DNA of 64,000 nucleotides from Carettochelys insculpta (GCF_033958435.1 NC_134161.1:12958001-13022000), one strand, 5' to 3'. Positions 33,735 to 46,600 are shown, numbered from the stretch's first letter. Notes: generated by a model not told the origin, from the sequence alone. Program-made: numbers and translations.

Positions 33735-36012
33735 TGCAATCAGGAAGGCCAAAGCACAACTGGAGTTGCATCTAGCAGGAGATGTGAAGGATAACGAGAA
33801 GGGTTTCTGCAGGTATGTTAGAAACAAGATGATGATCACATAAAGCATAGGACTTTTACTGAATGGGGACAGCACCCCACTGACAGAAGATGTGTAAAAA
33901 AGCTGATGTACTCAATGCTATTTTTGCATCAGTCTTCACAGACAAGGTCAGCTCCCAAACTACTGCCCTGGGCAGGATCGTATGGGTAGGAGGTGAGCAG
34001 CCCTCAGTGGTGAAAGAACAGGTAAAGGACTGGTTAAAAAACTGGACATGCATAAGTAGACAACTCGAGAAAGTTGGCTGATGTGACTGCAAAGCCATTG
34101 GCCATTATCTTTGAAAGCTCGTAGCAATTGGGGGAGCTCTCAGACAATCAGGTTGTGGGGAAAGGCAAATGTACTGCCCATCTTTTAAAAAGGCGGGCAA
34201 CAAAACTGATTAAGGGGCTGGAGCACAAGACCTATGAGGATAGGCTGAGGGATTTGGGCTTGTTTAGTTTGCAGAAGAGAAGACTTAGGGGTGATTTAAT
34301 AGCAGCCTTCAACTTCCTGAAGAGGAGCTCTATAGAGGAAGGTGAGAAACTGTTCTCAGTGGTGTCAGGTGGCAGAACAAGGAGTAATGGTCTGAAGTTG
34401 AAGAGGGAGAGGTGTAGGTTAGATATTAGGAAAAACTACTTCACCCAGAGGGTGATGAAGCATTGGAATGTGTTGCCTAGAGAGGTGGTGGATTCTCCAT
34501 CCCTCAAGGTTTTTAAGTCCTGGCTTGACAAGGTCCTGGCTGGGATGACTTAGTGGGGGTTGTTCCTACTTGAAGCAGGGGGCTGGACTAGATGACCTCC
34601 TGAGGTCCCTTCCAGCCCTATGATTCTGTGATTCTGTGAAAAAGGAGAATCTGGGGAACAACAGACTGGCCAGCCTCACCTAAGTACCTGGAAAAACTGT
34701 GAGCAGGTCCTCAGGGAATCCATTTTGAAACACTTGGAGGAGAGGAAGGTCATTGGGAATAATTAATATGAATTCACCAAAATGAACTCTCTCAGCACCC
34801 TCGGATGCAAGTTAATTGCCTTGTATGATGAGTTAATTGGCTCTGGGGACATGTGGAAAGTGGTGAATGTGATATACCTTGACATTAGGAAAGCTTTTGG
34901 TAGGGTCTCCCATAGTATTCTTACCAAAAAGTTGAAGAAATATGGCCTTGATAAATGGATTATAAGGTGGATAGACAGCTGGCTAAATCATCAGGCTCAG
35001 CAGATCAATGGCTCCATGTATTGCTGGTAGCCAGTACCAACCAGATTGCCCCATGGGTTGGTCCTGGGGCTGGGTTTATTCAACATCTTCTGAATGCTGG
35101 GATGGATTGCACCCTCAGGGAGTTTGCAGCTGGCACTACGCTTGGGAGAGAGGCAGATCTGCTGGAGGATAGGGATTAGATCCAGAGTGACCTAGACTAA
35201 CGGGGATTGGGCTACAAGCATTCTGAAGAGGTTCCACAAGGACAGTTGCAGAGTCCTACACTTGAGATAGAAGAATCCCACATAACGCTACAGGCTGTGG
35301 ACTGACTAACTTAGCAGCAGCTGTGCAGAAAATAACCTGGAGATTTCAGTGGATGAAAAGTTGGATATGAGTCAGCAGTGTGCCCTTGTTGCCAAGACGG
35401 TTAAAAGGCTTACTGGGCTGCATTAGTTGGAGCACTGCCAGCAGACTGAGGAGCGTGATTATTCCCTTGTATTCTGCAATGATGAGACCACATCTGGTGT
35501 ATTGTATTCAATTCTGGGGCCCCCATTACAGAAAGGATGTGGACAAATAGGAGAGAATCGAGCAGAAGGCAATAAAAGTGGTGAGGGAGCAAGGGCGTGC
35601 GACTTTGAGTCAAGGCTAAGGGCGTAATTTGTCTGCAGAAAAGAAGAAATAAGGGTGAATTAGCTAGCCTTCAAATGCTTGAAGATGAGGGCGAGGGGGC
35701 TTCCAAAGAGAATGGAGCCAGGCAATTCTCAGTGGAGCCAGATGACAAAACAAGGAGCAATGGTCTCAAGTTACAGTGGGATAGATCTAGATTGGATATT
35801 AGGAAGAACTATTTCATTACAAGGGTGGTAAAGTGTTGGAATGGGTTACTTGGGAAGGTGGTGGAATCTCTGTCCTGAGAGGCTTTTAAGTCCCAGATTG
35901 ACAAAGTCCTGGCTGAGATGATTTAGTTAGAGTTGATCCTGCTTTGGGCAGGGGAGGGTGAACAAGGTGATCTGCTGAGGCTCTTTCTAACCTATATCTT
36001 CTATGAGTTCTT
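33735..36012 (+). mobile_element. Long CR1 LINE copy interrupted by another CR1
   Basis: Left part: 'LNAIFASVFTDKVSSQT' near 33,910-33,960, from the region upstream of the RT. After the nested insert the RT continues with 'NNRLASLT', then 'VIYLDIRKAFGRVSHSIL' near 34,871-34,924. Later come the 3' coding end '[20 protein letters not shown]' near 35,780-35,840 and a decayed tail ending near 36,012. Stops and frameshifts throughout show it is dead. At about 2.3 kb including the insert, this is the longest LINE copy in the window. Confidence 0.85.
34187..34645 (+). mobile_element. CR1 3' end nested inside the older CR1
   Basis: A complete 3' portion sits between 34,194 and 34,638. It has an open frame encoding '[20 protein letters not shown]' and '[20 protein letters not shown]', then '[13 protein letters not shown]', the untranslated tail 'GGGGGCTGGACTAGATGACC' and the terminus 'GATTCTGTGATTCTGTG'. 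AAAAAGG occurs at both edges (34,187-34,193 and 34,639-34,645), a short duplication or microhomology. The host element reads on directly after it. The open 141-codon frame suggests it is the younger of the two. Confidence 0.85.
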
Positions 36013-36918
36013 ATAAAGCTGCTTGTTAATGGATCTTTTGCAATACCATGACAAATGTTAGCAGAATTTTTAGGCAGATGTGTGGAAAGAGGAACAAACT
36101 GTCAATCACTTCCAACAGATAACTTAGATGCGGGGAGGGGAGAGCAATTACTTTGCTTACGTAAATGAAGTTCACCTCCAAAGTTTTTGGGATGCCCTCA
36201 AAACTCACCAAGCAATTGCAATATGACAATCAAGCTGTAATTTTCTTTGATTGGGATAAAATAAAGAAAAGGACAAACTGTCCCCTGCTGAGAGCCAGCT
36301 GGGGCATTAATCATCTCTGAATAGACATGTCCTGCTACACGGAAGGAATTGGGGCTTATCTCATGCTGGTACTGATATGACTTAGAGAGTGGGAACTGAC
36401 TCATCAAGGGTGTGCTGGAATCATTCTGCCAGCAACGGAAGGGATATCTAATGTTTTTTAAGCACCCAGCAACATTGTTAATGAGCCAAACCCTGTTCTT
36501 CTGGGCACCCATGTAAATCTGGAGGTGCGTTCATGAAGAAATGAAGCATGAAGCAGTATAACTTAGCATCCCTTTGAGTCAGATGTCTTCAGACCTCAAT
36601 ATATCTAGATTGCTTTAAGCACTCGTCAATAAGATAGTCCACAAGGTGCCTCAAGGAAATGTAAAAAGGGTCACTTATAGTATTATGCTGGTTTTCTAAT
36701 ATACACCTTCCTTACAGCAATAAAAGCAGCCATCTTCTAGCCCCTCAGTGTGGAAATTCCTTCAGTTAGACCCAGGTATGTTCAGTGGGCGAGATTCACA
36801 GCTAATTTATTTCCAGGGGAATAAGTCCCATAATGTCAATGGAATTGTGCCAGTATAAATGAATATGGAAAGCAGTGTGAGTCTAAATTGAGTAGTAATG
36901 GGTGTAATGTAAGTACAG
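36013..36918. other. Repeat-poor non-coding stretch
   Basis: No repeat or gene was recognised. This block is a candidate for unique, possibly conserved sequence, without proof. Confidence 0.35.
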
Positions 36919-37045
36919 TCTGGACCTGAGGGACATGCAGCTTATAGTAACGTGCGTGGAACTTGAGCGAAGGAGCACAGGTTGCAGGAGGGATGAGTTT
37001 GGAAGAGGCACTGTGAAGTATGTCTGTGAGCACATGGTTGGAATG
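36919..37045 (+). repeat. Direct repeat, copy 1 of an unidentified sequence
   Basis: 'GGACCTGAGGGACATGCAGC', 'GTGGAACTTGAGCGAAGGAG', 'CACAGGTTGCAGGAGGGATG' and 'CACTGTGAAGTATGTCTGTG' recur in the same order and orientation about 1.1 kb away (38,016-38,130). The two differ by point changes and by some 15 extra bases in this copy. The family is unknown. Confidence 0.7.
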
Positions 37046-38015
37046 TTAATTACAGTTGCAGCATCACCGGGAGTAGTTATTTTTGTGATGTGTCAGGTTA
37101 GCTGAAGTTCAACAATGCAACGCCCAGTGCACGAGTGCAAAAGATCAGTCTAGTGAGACCCACGGAGAGCAAGAATGAGGCAAACAGAGCAGGCAGGCAG
37201 CATGGAGGGACTGAGATCACAGGGAATGCTAGATTCCTCTCCCAAAAACTTTGCACAGCATGGAAGCAAGACCTGAGTCTGGATAGGAAGCTGACTATAA
37301 GGCTAAAATGTGAGAAAAACCAAGATACAGTTTAAAAAAGCTTTCTCACTAGGGCAAAGGGCAATAATTAAAAGAGGTATTATTGCCAGAAATAACACAC
37401 AAGACATAAACAACTGATAAGTGTATTTGAGTGCTGTGACCCTAGGCAGAGAGATTGGACTTTAATTTTGTTTTTGTCATCTTTACTGGAACCCAAGAAG
37501 CAGAAGAGGGAGTGGATGCTAATATTTACAGAACTGAGAACTCTGGCTCCCAGATGTACTCCTGGAGACACACTGATTTCTTTTTAAAGATGGGGGACAT
37601 GTAGGATGCATGATTGAAGCCTACAAAAGGGACTATGGAGAGCAACCACTCACCCTAGAGAAATACATTTGCTAGTTGCAGGCACCTGAACCGTCCAGAG
37701 AAAGGATCGAAACCATAACAGCAGAACAAGAATGCAGGCAGTGGCTAACAGAAACAGGGTGGAAGCAGATGGACTAAGACTGCAGATTCCATGGTCCAGT
37801 GGACTGTGGACAATGGTGCAAGGAATGTGAAGACCAGGACCCATTTTATATCCCAGCACTACAGCTGCTCCAGGAAGGGCAAAACAACAGTTCCTGGAAG
37901 GATTGAGGAAAAAGAATAGAGGATGTTGTCTGCAATATGACTTTAGTAGATCTCAGTGCACTTCAGGCAGAGGCTGCCAGGCATTCAGCTGCCCTGTTGG
38001 GATTCATGAGCACAG
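37046..38015. other. Interval between the two direct repeats
   Basis: The interval has no recognisable retroviral or transposase protein and no long open frame. If the flanking repeats were LTRs, a primer-binding site and polypurine tract would be expected; neither was evident. Confidence 0.35.
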
Positions 38016-38130
38016 ACGGGACCTAAGGAACAGGCAGCTTACAGCAACTTGCATGGAACTTGAGTGGAGGTGCACGGGTTGCAGGAGAGGCATTGTGAAG
38101 TCTGTCTGCGGGCACGTGGTTGGAAAGTGA
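38016..38130 (+). repeat. Direct repeat, copy 2
   Basis: 'GGGACCTAAGGAACAGGCAG', 'ATGGAACTTGAGTGGAGGTG', 'CACGGGTTGCAGGAGAGGCA' and 'GTGAAGTCTGTCTGCGGGCA' parallel copy 1 at 36.9 kb. Confidence 0.7.
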
Positions 38131-41100
38131 CACAGCTATTCCGGCTAGCTTGTGGAGCCAGCCCGTGAGATCCTAGCAGCAGTGATAAGTGGCAATATTA
38201 GAGTGGAGACGGAGTGCTCATGATGCACAACACAAATGTTCTGAGGTCAACTGGCAAAACACTGGCTGTAGATAAGCAAGCTTATTGCTTAGCAAATATG
38301 GTAGCTCACCCACAAAAGTACCACCTACTGCTGGGCAGCAAGGCAGCAAAAGCCATAGGTTTAATCACAGTGCAAACCTGGAATATCCTCAGCAAGACTG
38401 TCACTATCGGCCCAGAATATAAAACCCTCCTTCAAGGAGGTGGACATCTACAAACCAAGCTGAAGGCAGTGGGGGGAGGGAAACCACGTACACCCAGTAA
38501 GACTACCAAAATACAGAGTCCCATTAGCCCTGGTGGAGTCACTGAAAAAAGAACGGGCAAGCGTGCAAAGAATTGGCTCAGGCCTGGCCTTAGAGCAAGG
38601 CGATTGCCATGGGCCCTGCGCTCCAGCTGAATGTAGCTTGCCAGGGCCCACTGGGCCAGCTCTGAATAGGCATTAATGCAGTTGTTAGAACTAGAACAGA
38701 ATGGATCTGTGGCCTGGTTGGGGCAAGAGAACCTTCAGGTCAGCTGATGAGCTGCGTTTGACCCAAAACCACAGAACGGACCATTGAAACAAGTGATTCT
38801 ACATTGGCTAGTAGAACCTCAGTCGCTGGCCATCTACCCAAGGTAAAAGGGCTTTTTGTTGTGTGTGGCATCAGGAAAGGTTTCTGGCATATTGAAATAA
38901 GTCAGCCTGCAGCCACGTCTCATCCTTTTCCCCATCTTTTTGGCAGATAGTGGAGGGTACAAATATCTAGAATATCAGCCTGGCCACAGACGTGCTCCAT
39001 TGTAAACTCCACTTTTTTAACAGTTATAAAGCTCTAACTTTTTGAATCTCAGCATCCATTGTCAAATAATTGCCTGACTGCCCATTGTCTGACCCTTCAC
39101 CACTTAATTTCCTGCTACCTTGATCATTTAAAAATATAAAAATATTTAAAAAAAACGAGCTTAGAACCCATCATGTTGCACAGCTATTGAAATGTACATT
39201 GATTATTTTAAACATCTTTACAACATTTAAACATTAATGTATCTGAAATTATATGTTTTAAAATCTATTTCTGCCAGTCTACAGGTCAGTGAGCTAAGCT
39301 AGCTAGTTGATATATATAGTCTCCTCCCTGGAAACTTCAAGCTCCTTAAGATGTATTTTGACCAGTTAATGTGTGTGAAGATTACGACCGTATGGAATAA
39401 AAGTTTAACCCTAGATGGATTAAGTTCAGCACATAGCCAGATCCTGCTCCCAAGTAAACAGACTACAATGACCTACACCCTCCAAATAATCAGATGGAAT
39501 TTTAAATACCACTTTATTTCAGGTTTGCTAACAATGCACAAACAGCAGAGACTGATGTACAGTATACATGGTATACACAAAGCATCCAGTACAGTAGGCA
39601 CTTCTGTCCTTCTGCCATACATTTTGCAAAAGAACCCCTAAAAAAAACACAACACAAACCCCACCTCACCTCCCCCACAACTGCCACAACTGATGGTGTT
39701 GGGAACCAAATCTTCTTTATGGAAGGACATAAAGGGCAGACACTCGGGTCCACCTACACAACAAACAGCAGTAGGGTTCAGCTATGCCAGACACAGCAAC
39801 CCCACCAATAAATGTAGGGTATATTTCTTAAAGGGAGCGGGAGGATTTGAAACAGGAAAAGTGGTAAATTAGAGGTGTTATGTACCGAAACTATAGTCTA
39901 GGGTCTGATCCAGTCTGATCTAGTGCAGAACTCTTTGATCAACTTGTCCAATGTGATTCTGTTTCCTCTTTTCTGATCCTCCCACAACTAAAACACATTA
40001 TTTCCCTTCTGTAACTAGTAACTAATCAGTCCAAGTTCTCTCTCCCCTGTACTGACATTAATTTTGTATCAGGAGAGATTACAGAACTGGAGAAACCTGG
40101 CACTCTTATCAGTGCTAATTAATCACTAAGCACTGAGAAGAAAAGCAAAATGAACATTCAAAAGCTGACTTGTTCTGCAGAGGAGGGTCATTTTTGCAGG
40201 GATATTAACCACGGCTCTTAAACAGGAGGAGATGCCATGTTGAATCACCACTGTAACTAGGTAACAACACACCCTGTCCCCCCTTCTGCACAGCAGCTGG
40301 GAAGGACCATGGGTGAGAGAGAGTTTAAGGGGCAGTTGCTTAGGTGGTGTAATTTGGTGTAACTCCATCAAAGTCAGTGGAGTAATTAAGTCAACAGATC
40401 TTTACTGGTTTACACCAGAGGATGCTCCAACCCAGAAGCACTAAATCTACCAGAAAGGAATTGTACAGTTGAAGGATGATCTATAATCCCAGTGCAATAG
40501 TCCCTAGAGCCAAACTGAAATCCAGCATTACGTGTGGTTTGTGCCCACTGTGATGAAATATAACAAAGCAGAATTCTGTAGACCTTCTAGTTGGGGTGGG
40601 AGATCTTTGGGCTCCCAGGAGATTCCTACATTACCGGCATCCCACTGTCAGAGGGAATCAACCAGATAACATTGGGTGCGGGGGTTGGAGACTAATGCAT
40701 GACTGAACATCCCAATCTTGCAGGCAGGTGCTCGTTGCAGCCTACAAGACAGACTCGGTGCCCTTCAAGAGGCAGGGCGCTCAGACAGGACACTTGGATG
40801 CTCTGTGGTGGGTGCCTGAGGGCAACTCACTTAAGAACAGCATCCTGTCCCAATGTAGTCAGTGGGCTGGCTGGAAGCAGGGCATGAGAGTACTACTTGG
40901 ATGCTGGGAAGTGGATGGGCCTCAGCCCCTCACTGCCAAGGCCCTGCCCCCAGCCTATTGGGAGGGGCATGAAGGTAAGAAAAGCCAGGATGGAGCCAAA
41001 GGGAGGATACGAGAAGGGGGGTGATTGACAATTATCCCACCACTAAGCAACATAGGAGTTACTCGTGTGCTTTAAAGTGGGGGAGGGGCACCTAGAGCCA

Positions 41101-42404
41101 GCTGCCGCTCTGAAGGCAGCAGGTCTTCAGCTGGGTGCCTGAGTTACAACCCAGCCAAGGGCCAGTAATAAAAAACAACATTCCCCTGCCTAGGTGTCTT
41201 CCATGCTAGGATCTCAAACAGCCTTGCAAGAAACCAGCAAGTAGCATGCTCTGCAGAGAGCAGGTGGGGAAATCGGGCCCCGGGGGGGCCTGATTCAGCA
41301 AGGCACATGCTTCGTTTTAAGCCCTTGATGCTGGCAGGAACACTTGCAGACTTAGGGGCCGTCTATGCTGCCATCACGGGACACAGTTGTTGCTTGAGTT
41401 CATATACCTAAACCACCTGCAGCCTGGCTCCTGGAGAAATGAAACTGTGGGAGGCATGTGCATTGGCAGGGGCTGGCCAAGCTTCCCTGAGCCTCTGGTG
41501 AGAGGTAGCCTGGACTGGAGCACCTATTACTGCAGCATCACTGCTCCAGGACCTGCAATCGCTAGATTAAAGTGAGCTCACGTACGTCCGCACAAGCTAT
41601 CATCACACTCCACAACTATAGGGTTAACAGGCCCATAAAAGCAGGGCACATGGCGTAGATCTTAAGGCCAGACTGACCCACCCAATCATCTGCTGGGAGG
41701 AGAATTTGTCCCTCTTTCCTTTATACTTCAGCACCCAGAATTTTTGCAAAATAACCCTGAACAAAGAGGGTAGGGGAAGGGGGCGAAGGTCGTGCGAATA
41801 CTGGGCATAGCGCAACTTGCCCAGAGCACCAGTTTGGAAAAAAGACTCCGTGTTTACTGCCTGTGGCAGTAGTGCACACCGTGCTTGTTCTTTGGTCACA
41901 AAGCACCTGGTGGGGGACGAGTGTGCAGTGCCTCCTGTAGGTACCACCACATTCTTACCTTTAAGCTTTGGGCAGGGGATGAGGGACTGCCGTTCATGCC
42001 TGTTTTAAGACCCCTTTACGCTATTAGCACAGCAAAAAGGGGCCTACGTGTAAAAGGTATCTGGCTTAAAGAGGTCTAGTTAAAATACATGCCCCCATTG
42101 TCTTAGGGATCCACTGCCCCCCCCCCCATGCACCCTTCCAAAGCACCATAGAAAGAGGCATAGTCTTCTGAGAGGAGCTAATGGAAATGACAAAATTACC
42201 CCAGGTACACAGGGGTGGCGTCAACCACGAGGAAGGAGAATAAAAATAAGCACCATAAGAATCTACATTGTTGGGTCCATACGCATAAAAAACAGAAGCC
42301 ACCGATAGATGGCCGGTGTTCAGCCCTGCATTGCAATGCTATCCAGGCTGTGGAGTCACTGCTAGCAAGTCACAAAGGCATGAGTTCCTATTAGACCCCA
42401 GCAC
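38131..42404. other. Downstream flank of ADAMTS15, largely unclassified
   Basis: The part from about 38,950 to 39,500 is AT-rich and repeat-poor. Around 41,355-41,640 the motifs 'GGCCGTCTATGCTGCCATCA' and 'GTCCGCACAAGCTA' resemble degraded DNA-element ends. No protein gene was recognised. Part of the interval may be a long 3' UTR of ADAMTS15 if the distal poly(A) signal at 39.5 kb is used. Confidence 0.4.
39513..39518 (-). promoter_or_regulatory. Candidate distal poly(A) signal (AATAAA) for ADAMTS15
   Basis: The minus strand reads 'CTGAAATAAAGTGG', with a GT-rich stretch ('TTTGGAGGGTGTAGG') about 25 nt downstream. It lies 3.4 kb beyond the stop codon, so use by ADAMTS15 is speculative. Confidence 0.3.
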
Positions 42405-42410
42405 TTTATT
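42405..42410 (-). promoter_or_regulatory. Candidate proximal poly(A) signal (AATAAA) for ADAMTS15
   Basis: The minus strand reads 'CAGGGCAATAAAGTGCTGG' 500 nt after the stop codon, followed by the T/G-containing stretch 'GCCTTTGTGACTTG'. This is the first canonical hexamer found downstream of the coding region and would give a 3' UTR of about 0.5 kb. Confidence 0.5.
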
Positions 42411-42910
42411 GCCCTGGTCGTTAAGCAGGACGGTTTGTCGTCCTGGCAATGGTAATTCCTTTTGGTCCCATCTTCGCGGGGAGGGGGGACCCGTTTGAAG
42501 CCTGGAGGGAGGCTGGCCATGGCGAGATAGAAAGGCAGTCTTGTTGCCCTGGGTGTGTTGGTTGATCCTGGAAAGCAGTCCCCAGAGACCGATCCTGCCC
42601 TCGTGCCTGTCCTTCCCGCTCACACCCATAGCATCCTTGGGAAGGGGAGGGAGCCTGGACAGTTTGAGGTAGATGTCTATTTCTACTCCATCACTGAGCA
42701 ACCTGTTTTATAACACCACGCTGGGCCCCTCTCATGGGTGGGCCCTCTTTCCTTGCATACAAGTCCTTTGTCTGCTGATATTCCCTATGTAACACACCCC
42801 TTGCCTCAGACCACTCCCCCTCGCCCTGCCCCCAGCTGCTGTTCAGCCTTCAGCCACATATCTCCAGCCAGAGAGACACCTGGCCTTCTTCAGAAGCAGC
42901 ACCGCTCAGG
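42411..42910 (-). other. ADAMTS15: Presumed 3' UTR of ADAMTS15
   Basis: This is the sequence directly after the TGA stop, up to the first canonical AATAAA. No intron signal or repeat was recognised. Its status as UTR is inferred from position. Confidence 0.5.
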
Positions 42911-43691
42911 TCAGCACGGCCTCAAGGTGCAGAAGTCCAGCTCCTGAGGCTTCTTCCTGAGGTTGCAGCGATCCCGAGGCAGGAGCTGGCCAGCCCACAC
43001 TGTGCATTTCAACATGCGCCTCTTGAAGCCCCGGCCACAGGTTTTGGAACAGGGGGACCAGGGGCTCACCTCCCACGTGGGGCAGGGGTTGCCGCATATC
43101 CTGACGTCGATGGGCCGCAGGGCGGTGTCACAGGCGGAGGCCAGCTGGCCGTAGGAGTCACGGCAGTGCACGGCACGCTTCTGCAGCCCGTTGCCGCAGG
43201 TGACGGAACAGGCCTCCCAACCAGCCGCCGCCCACTTGTAGGACACACGTTTGTAATTGGGCCTGCCCGGGTCTAAGCGATTGGACAGGCTCAGAATGCT
43301 GTTGTTGAGCACGGGCGGGCTCTTGCTGTCTTTCCGGTAGGAGGACTTGTCGTCCTTGCTCTCCTTGGGCAGATAGAAGGAGTAGCGCACGCGGGGCGGG
43401 GTCATCTTCCCCACCGACAGCACCTCCACGGTCAGTGGCTCCTGGATGGGCTTGAAGGCCTGGAGGCTTTCCACGGCCGTGCCCGTCCCACTGTACCTCA
43501 GCACGCTGCCCTTCACCATCAGGTCCCTCTCCACAGCCGAGACGATGAAGTGCCCGTTCAGCAGGTACTTGCCTTGGCCATTCTTCAGAGCCAGGTAGTT
43601 GTCATCACTGATTAGGCCCTTGTAGCCCCGCTGCCTGATGTCAATGCTGGAGGCTCCCGCTGGGATGACCACCACGAAGTTGTAGCCATGC
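42911..43691 (-). CDS. ADAMTS15: ADAMTS15 exon 8 (last): spacer and two C-terminal thrombospondin repeats
   Basis: The acceptor is 'CTCATCCAG' and the first base completes the split Met codon of exon 7. The exon encodes residues 374-633 of the part seen here. The spacer (about 376-520) contains '[18 protein letters not shown]', '[18 protein letters not shown]' and '[14 protein letters not shown]'. A hydrophilic, Ser/Lys-rich linker follows ('[16 protein letters not shown]'), with a possible N-glycosylation site NNS. Two thrombospondin type 1 repeats come next (about 525-577 and 578-633) with 'CSVTCG' and 'CSKTCG', the CSxTCG pattern on which O-fucose is added in this family. The 'WSPC' Trp is a usual C-mannosylation site. 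The stop TGA is at 42,911-42,913. Intron 7 is 842 bp. Confidence 0.97.
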
Positions 43692-46600
43692 CTGGATGAG
43701 AAGAACAGACAAGACACACAGCAGGTTGTGTTAGAGTCACCGGCCTCACTGGCTTTTCGTTCAGCTCTGTGCATGAGACTTCCCAAACTTCTCCCTCCCG
43801 GCTCAGCCAGAGTCTTTCCCCTTGCCTGGAACGCCCCCTGCTAGACCAACAGGTGGACCCACAGCTCTGCCAGTGTGTCTCATTCCTGACCCAGAGTACC
43901 CACTGCAGCCCGACAGCAGCACTATAATTCTGTCCCAGAGACTCTCCCAGACCGGAAAAATCCCCACATGGGAGTCTGGACAGACAGCCTCAGGGTAAGT
44001 CTTCCCCACACACTGTCCCCCCATGGGCCTCAACCCTGACCTGAAATGGTCAGCTCTAGTGACGAGGGGGGAGTTCATTTTCCATGGTCGCCTCCGTCCT
44101 CAGCCCGTCTATGGAGACAGCTATTAAGGCAGACACCCATGGTGCTGAGGCCTTCTGATGTAGACACCTGTCCACTGGGAATCAGGCTGACAGCGGTCAT
44201 TAATTTCACACAGTCCACTGGAATGTCACCATGAAACCATCCAATCACACCCAGTCTTGGCCCAGTCTGATTCCGACACCTACAGCTGAAAGGCTTGCTG
44301 GTCTGGGATGACCCATGGGCCACCTTGCATTTCCATTTGAGAGTCATCTTTACATAGCTCACCCCCAGCGCGAGAGCCTGGGAACCCTATGTTCCCAAGA
44401 TTCAGGTCCAGCTGATGAAGCTAAAGGCAGATCTCCCATCCCTAGCACCACCCTTAGTCCCTCCTGTCCTGTGGATTTTGACACCTCTTTTATAGGCAAC
44501 CTGGGGAAAGCAGCAGGCTCCGCCGGCACTCACATGGGTTTGGTGAACAAGCCCGAGACTTTCTTACAGCTCTTGTTGTCTCCTCCACACACGCTGCACT
44601 TGTCAAACTTCTTCTTGGAGCCCAGCTTGCCATCGCATCCTGCTTTGATGCATTTGCCCTGGACGCAAACCGAGGTGGAGTCGGGTGCACAGGGAGTGCC
44701 GTCCACGACCTGCAGATGCCCCACGGGGAGAAGGGAGAGCACACCCCTGGAGTCACATTATGCTCAGATGAAGAGAGTTGTCCCCCAAGGACGTGTTCCA
44801 CCAGCATTCCAAGAAGGAACCTCTGGGTGCCCCTCTGGGGCTACCTAGTCTTAGGTGCAGCTTCTCCATCCTTAGCTGGCAGAGCAGCCCAGTACAGAGG
44901 AGAGCCTGACATGCCTCCCTGCTGGGCTGTGCCTTTGAGAAAGGTGCCCTTTAACTGCTGGCTGCCACATCTCTCCCTCTTTCCTCACATTGCTGAGGGG
45001 AGCACCTCACAAGCAAGCAGCCACTGAGAGCCAATTAACCCTTCGTTGGTGTCATATGCACACCACATTCCCAGTCCATAATCTGGCACTCAGCCCTGCC
45101 CCGTGTATGTGAGCCAAAATCCCCAGAGGGGAGGGTCTAGTTGTTATCCTTTATTCCTGTATTAGTGCCATAGGCATGCAATGTGGGATGCTATATAAAC
45201 ACAGGTCCGGGCATGGGGCCAGATCCACAGATGGCGTAAATTAGCATGGCTCCATTGATTTACACCAGCTGATCTGGCATATGGCCTCTCATCTATTCTC
45301 CTTCATGCCTCATGACAGCACTGATAGCCCCAGAAAAGGCTCATTTTTCTTGAATCCCAGGCTTGGTCTACGCTAGTCTGGTAAGACAATTGCAGAAACG
45401 CAATTCTAGCTAGAATCGACTTATTTGCAGTCGACTTACCTGGCCATCCTCACTGAGGAAGGTTGACGGGAGAGTACAGTGAGGAGTTTGAAATCGAACC
45501 CCAGAAGATTGACCCTGAACAGGTCAATCTTCAGGTCTCCTGATGTGATTCCCTCAGCTTCTGGGCAGTGAATTCTAACAGTATCGACCGCTGGTCAGAA
45601 ACACCTTCCTGTTCGTTCGTTTCCCGCTGCCCTCACGTTCCCCTATAGCTCCTCACCCTATTTCATTTGCAGCAGCCCCCACATTCCCCCATACTCCCCT
45701 TGTCTCCTGCTCACCTTAGGCGCCAACACGTAGAAGTAACCCGTGCCATTAGCTCTGCAGATGAGCTTGCATTTATCCCGAGGCGAGACTCCCGAGTACT
45801 TTGGGACCCACGAGACGGTGGCCGTGAGGCGGTTGGTGCTGTGGTTGTAGCCATTGAAAGCCTCACACTGCTCCTCGCGGAAGCTCTTTCCGTGCCCTGG
45901 AAGGAGACAAAGAAAGTGTGGGTGTTTCACCTCAGCTGGGAGGGATCAGCCGCAAAGTAATGCACTGTGGCATCCAGAGCCAGACTCTCCCCTCCCTGTA
46001 ACTGGTTTTATGCCAGTTCTGTTCGAGTGACAGAAGTGATATCACCCCTGAGCTACACCCGGGTACCTATGCTCTAGTTCCAAAGGTACAGCTGGTCCAA
46101 CTTGGTCCTCAGATGGACTATTTAGAATTGTCCGCGTCTTCCAGACTATAGCACTCCCTGGATTTACTGCCCAAATGAACTGAACCTAGACTCAGAGGAA
46201 ACTTGTCTGACTCTGGATAGTCAGGGCACGCTCTGATGAAGTGATGATATAAGGAAAAGTGGTTTGGGGAGGTGCAGTATCAGTGGCATGCAAGCTACAC
46301 TTGCTAATAGAATTGTAGAATAGTAGCACTGGAAGGGACCTTGAGAAGTCATCAAGTCCAGTCCCCTGCCCTCATGGCAGGACTAAGCACCATCTAGACC
46401 AGTGTTTCTTAAACTATTTTCCATGGAACACTGGTGGTCCGTAAACAACTCGCAGGTGTGCCGTGGCAACAACTAACAACTAGCAATGATATGCGACGCA
46501 TGTGTATATTTTCTGTTATTAAAACCAGATCCAATGTTAATTTACATTACCATGATACCTCATTGCATTACTTTTTTGCTGTATATGTTGCTGTTTGGGG

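Noticed and set aside
34128..34553. 141-codon open frame as a host gene
   Set aside because: The product is the conserved C-terminus of the CR1 ORF2 protein and is followed by a CR1 tail.
36919..38130. LTR retrotransposon bounded by the direct repeats
   Set aside because: No TG..CA ends, primer-binding site, polypurine tract or gag/pol similarity could be seen.
44315..44848. 177-codon open frame, plus strand
   Set aside because: Antisense shadow spanning ADAMTS15 exon 7 and flanking intron.
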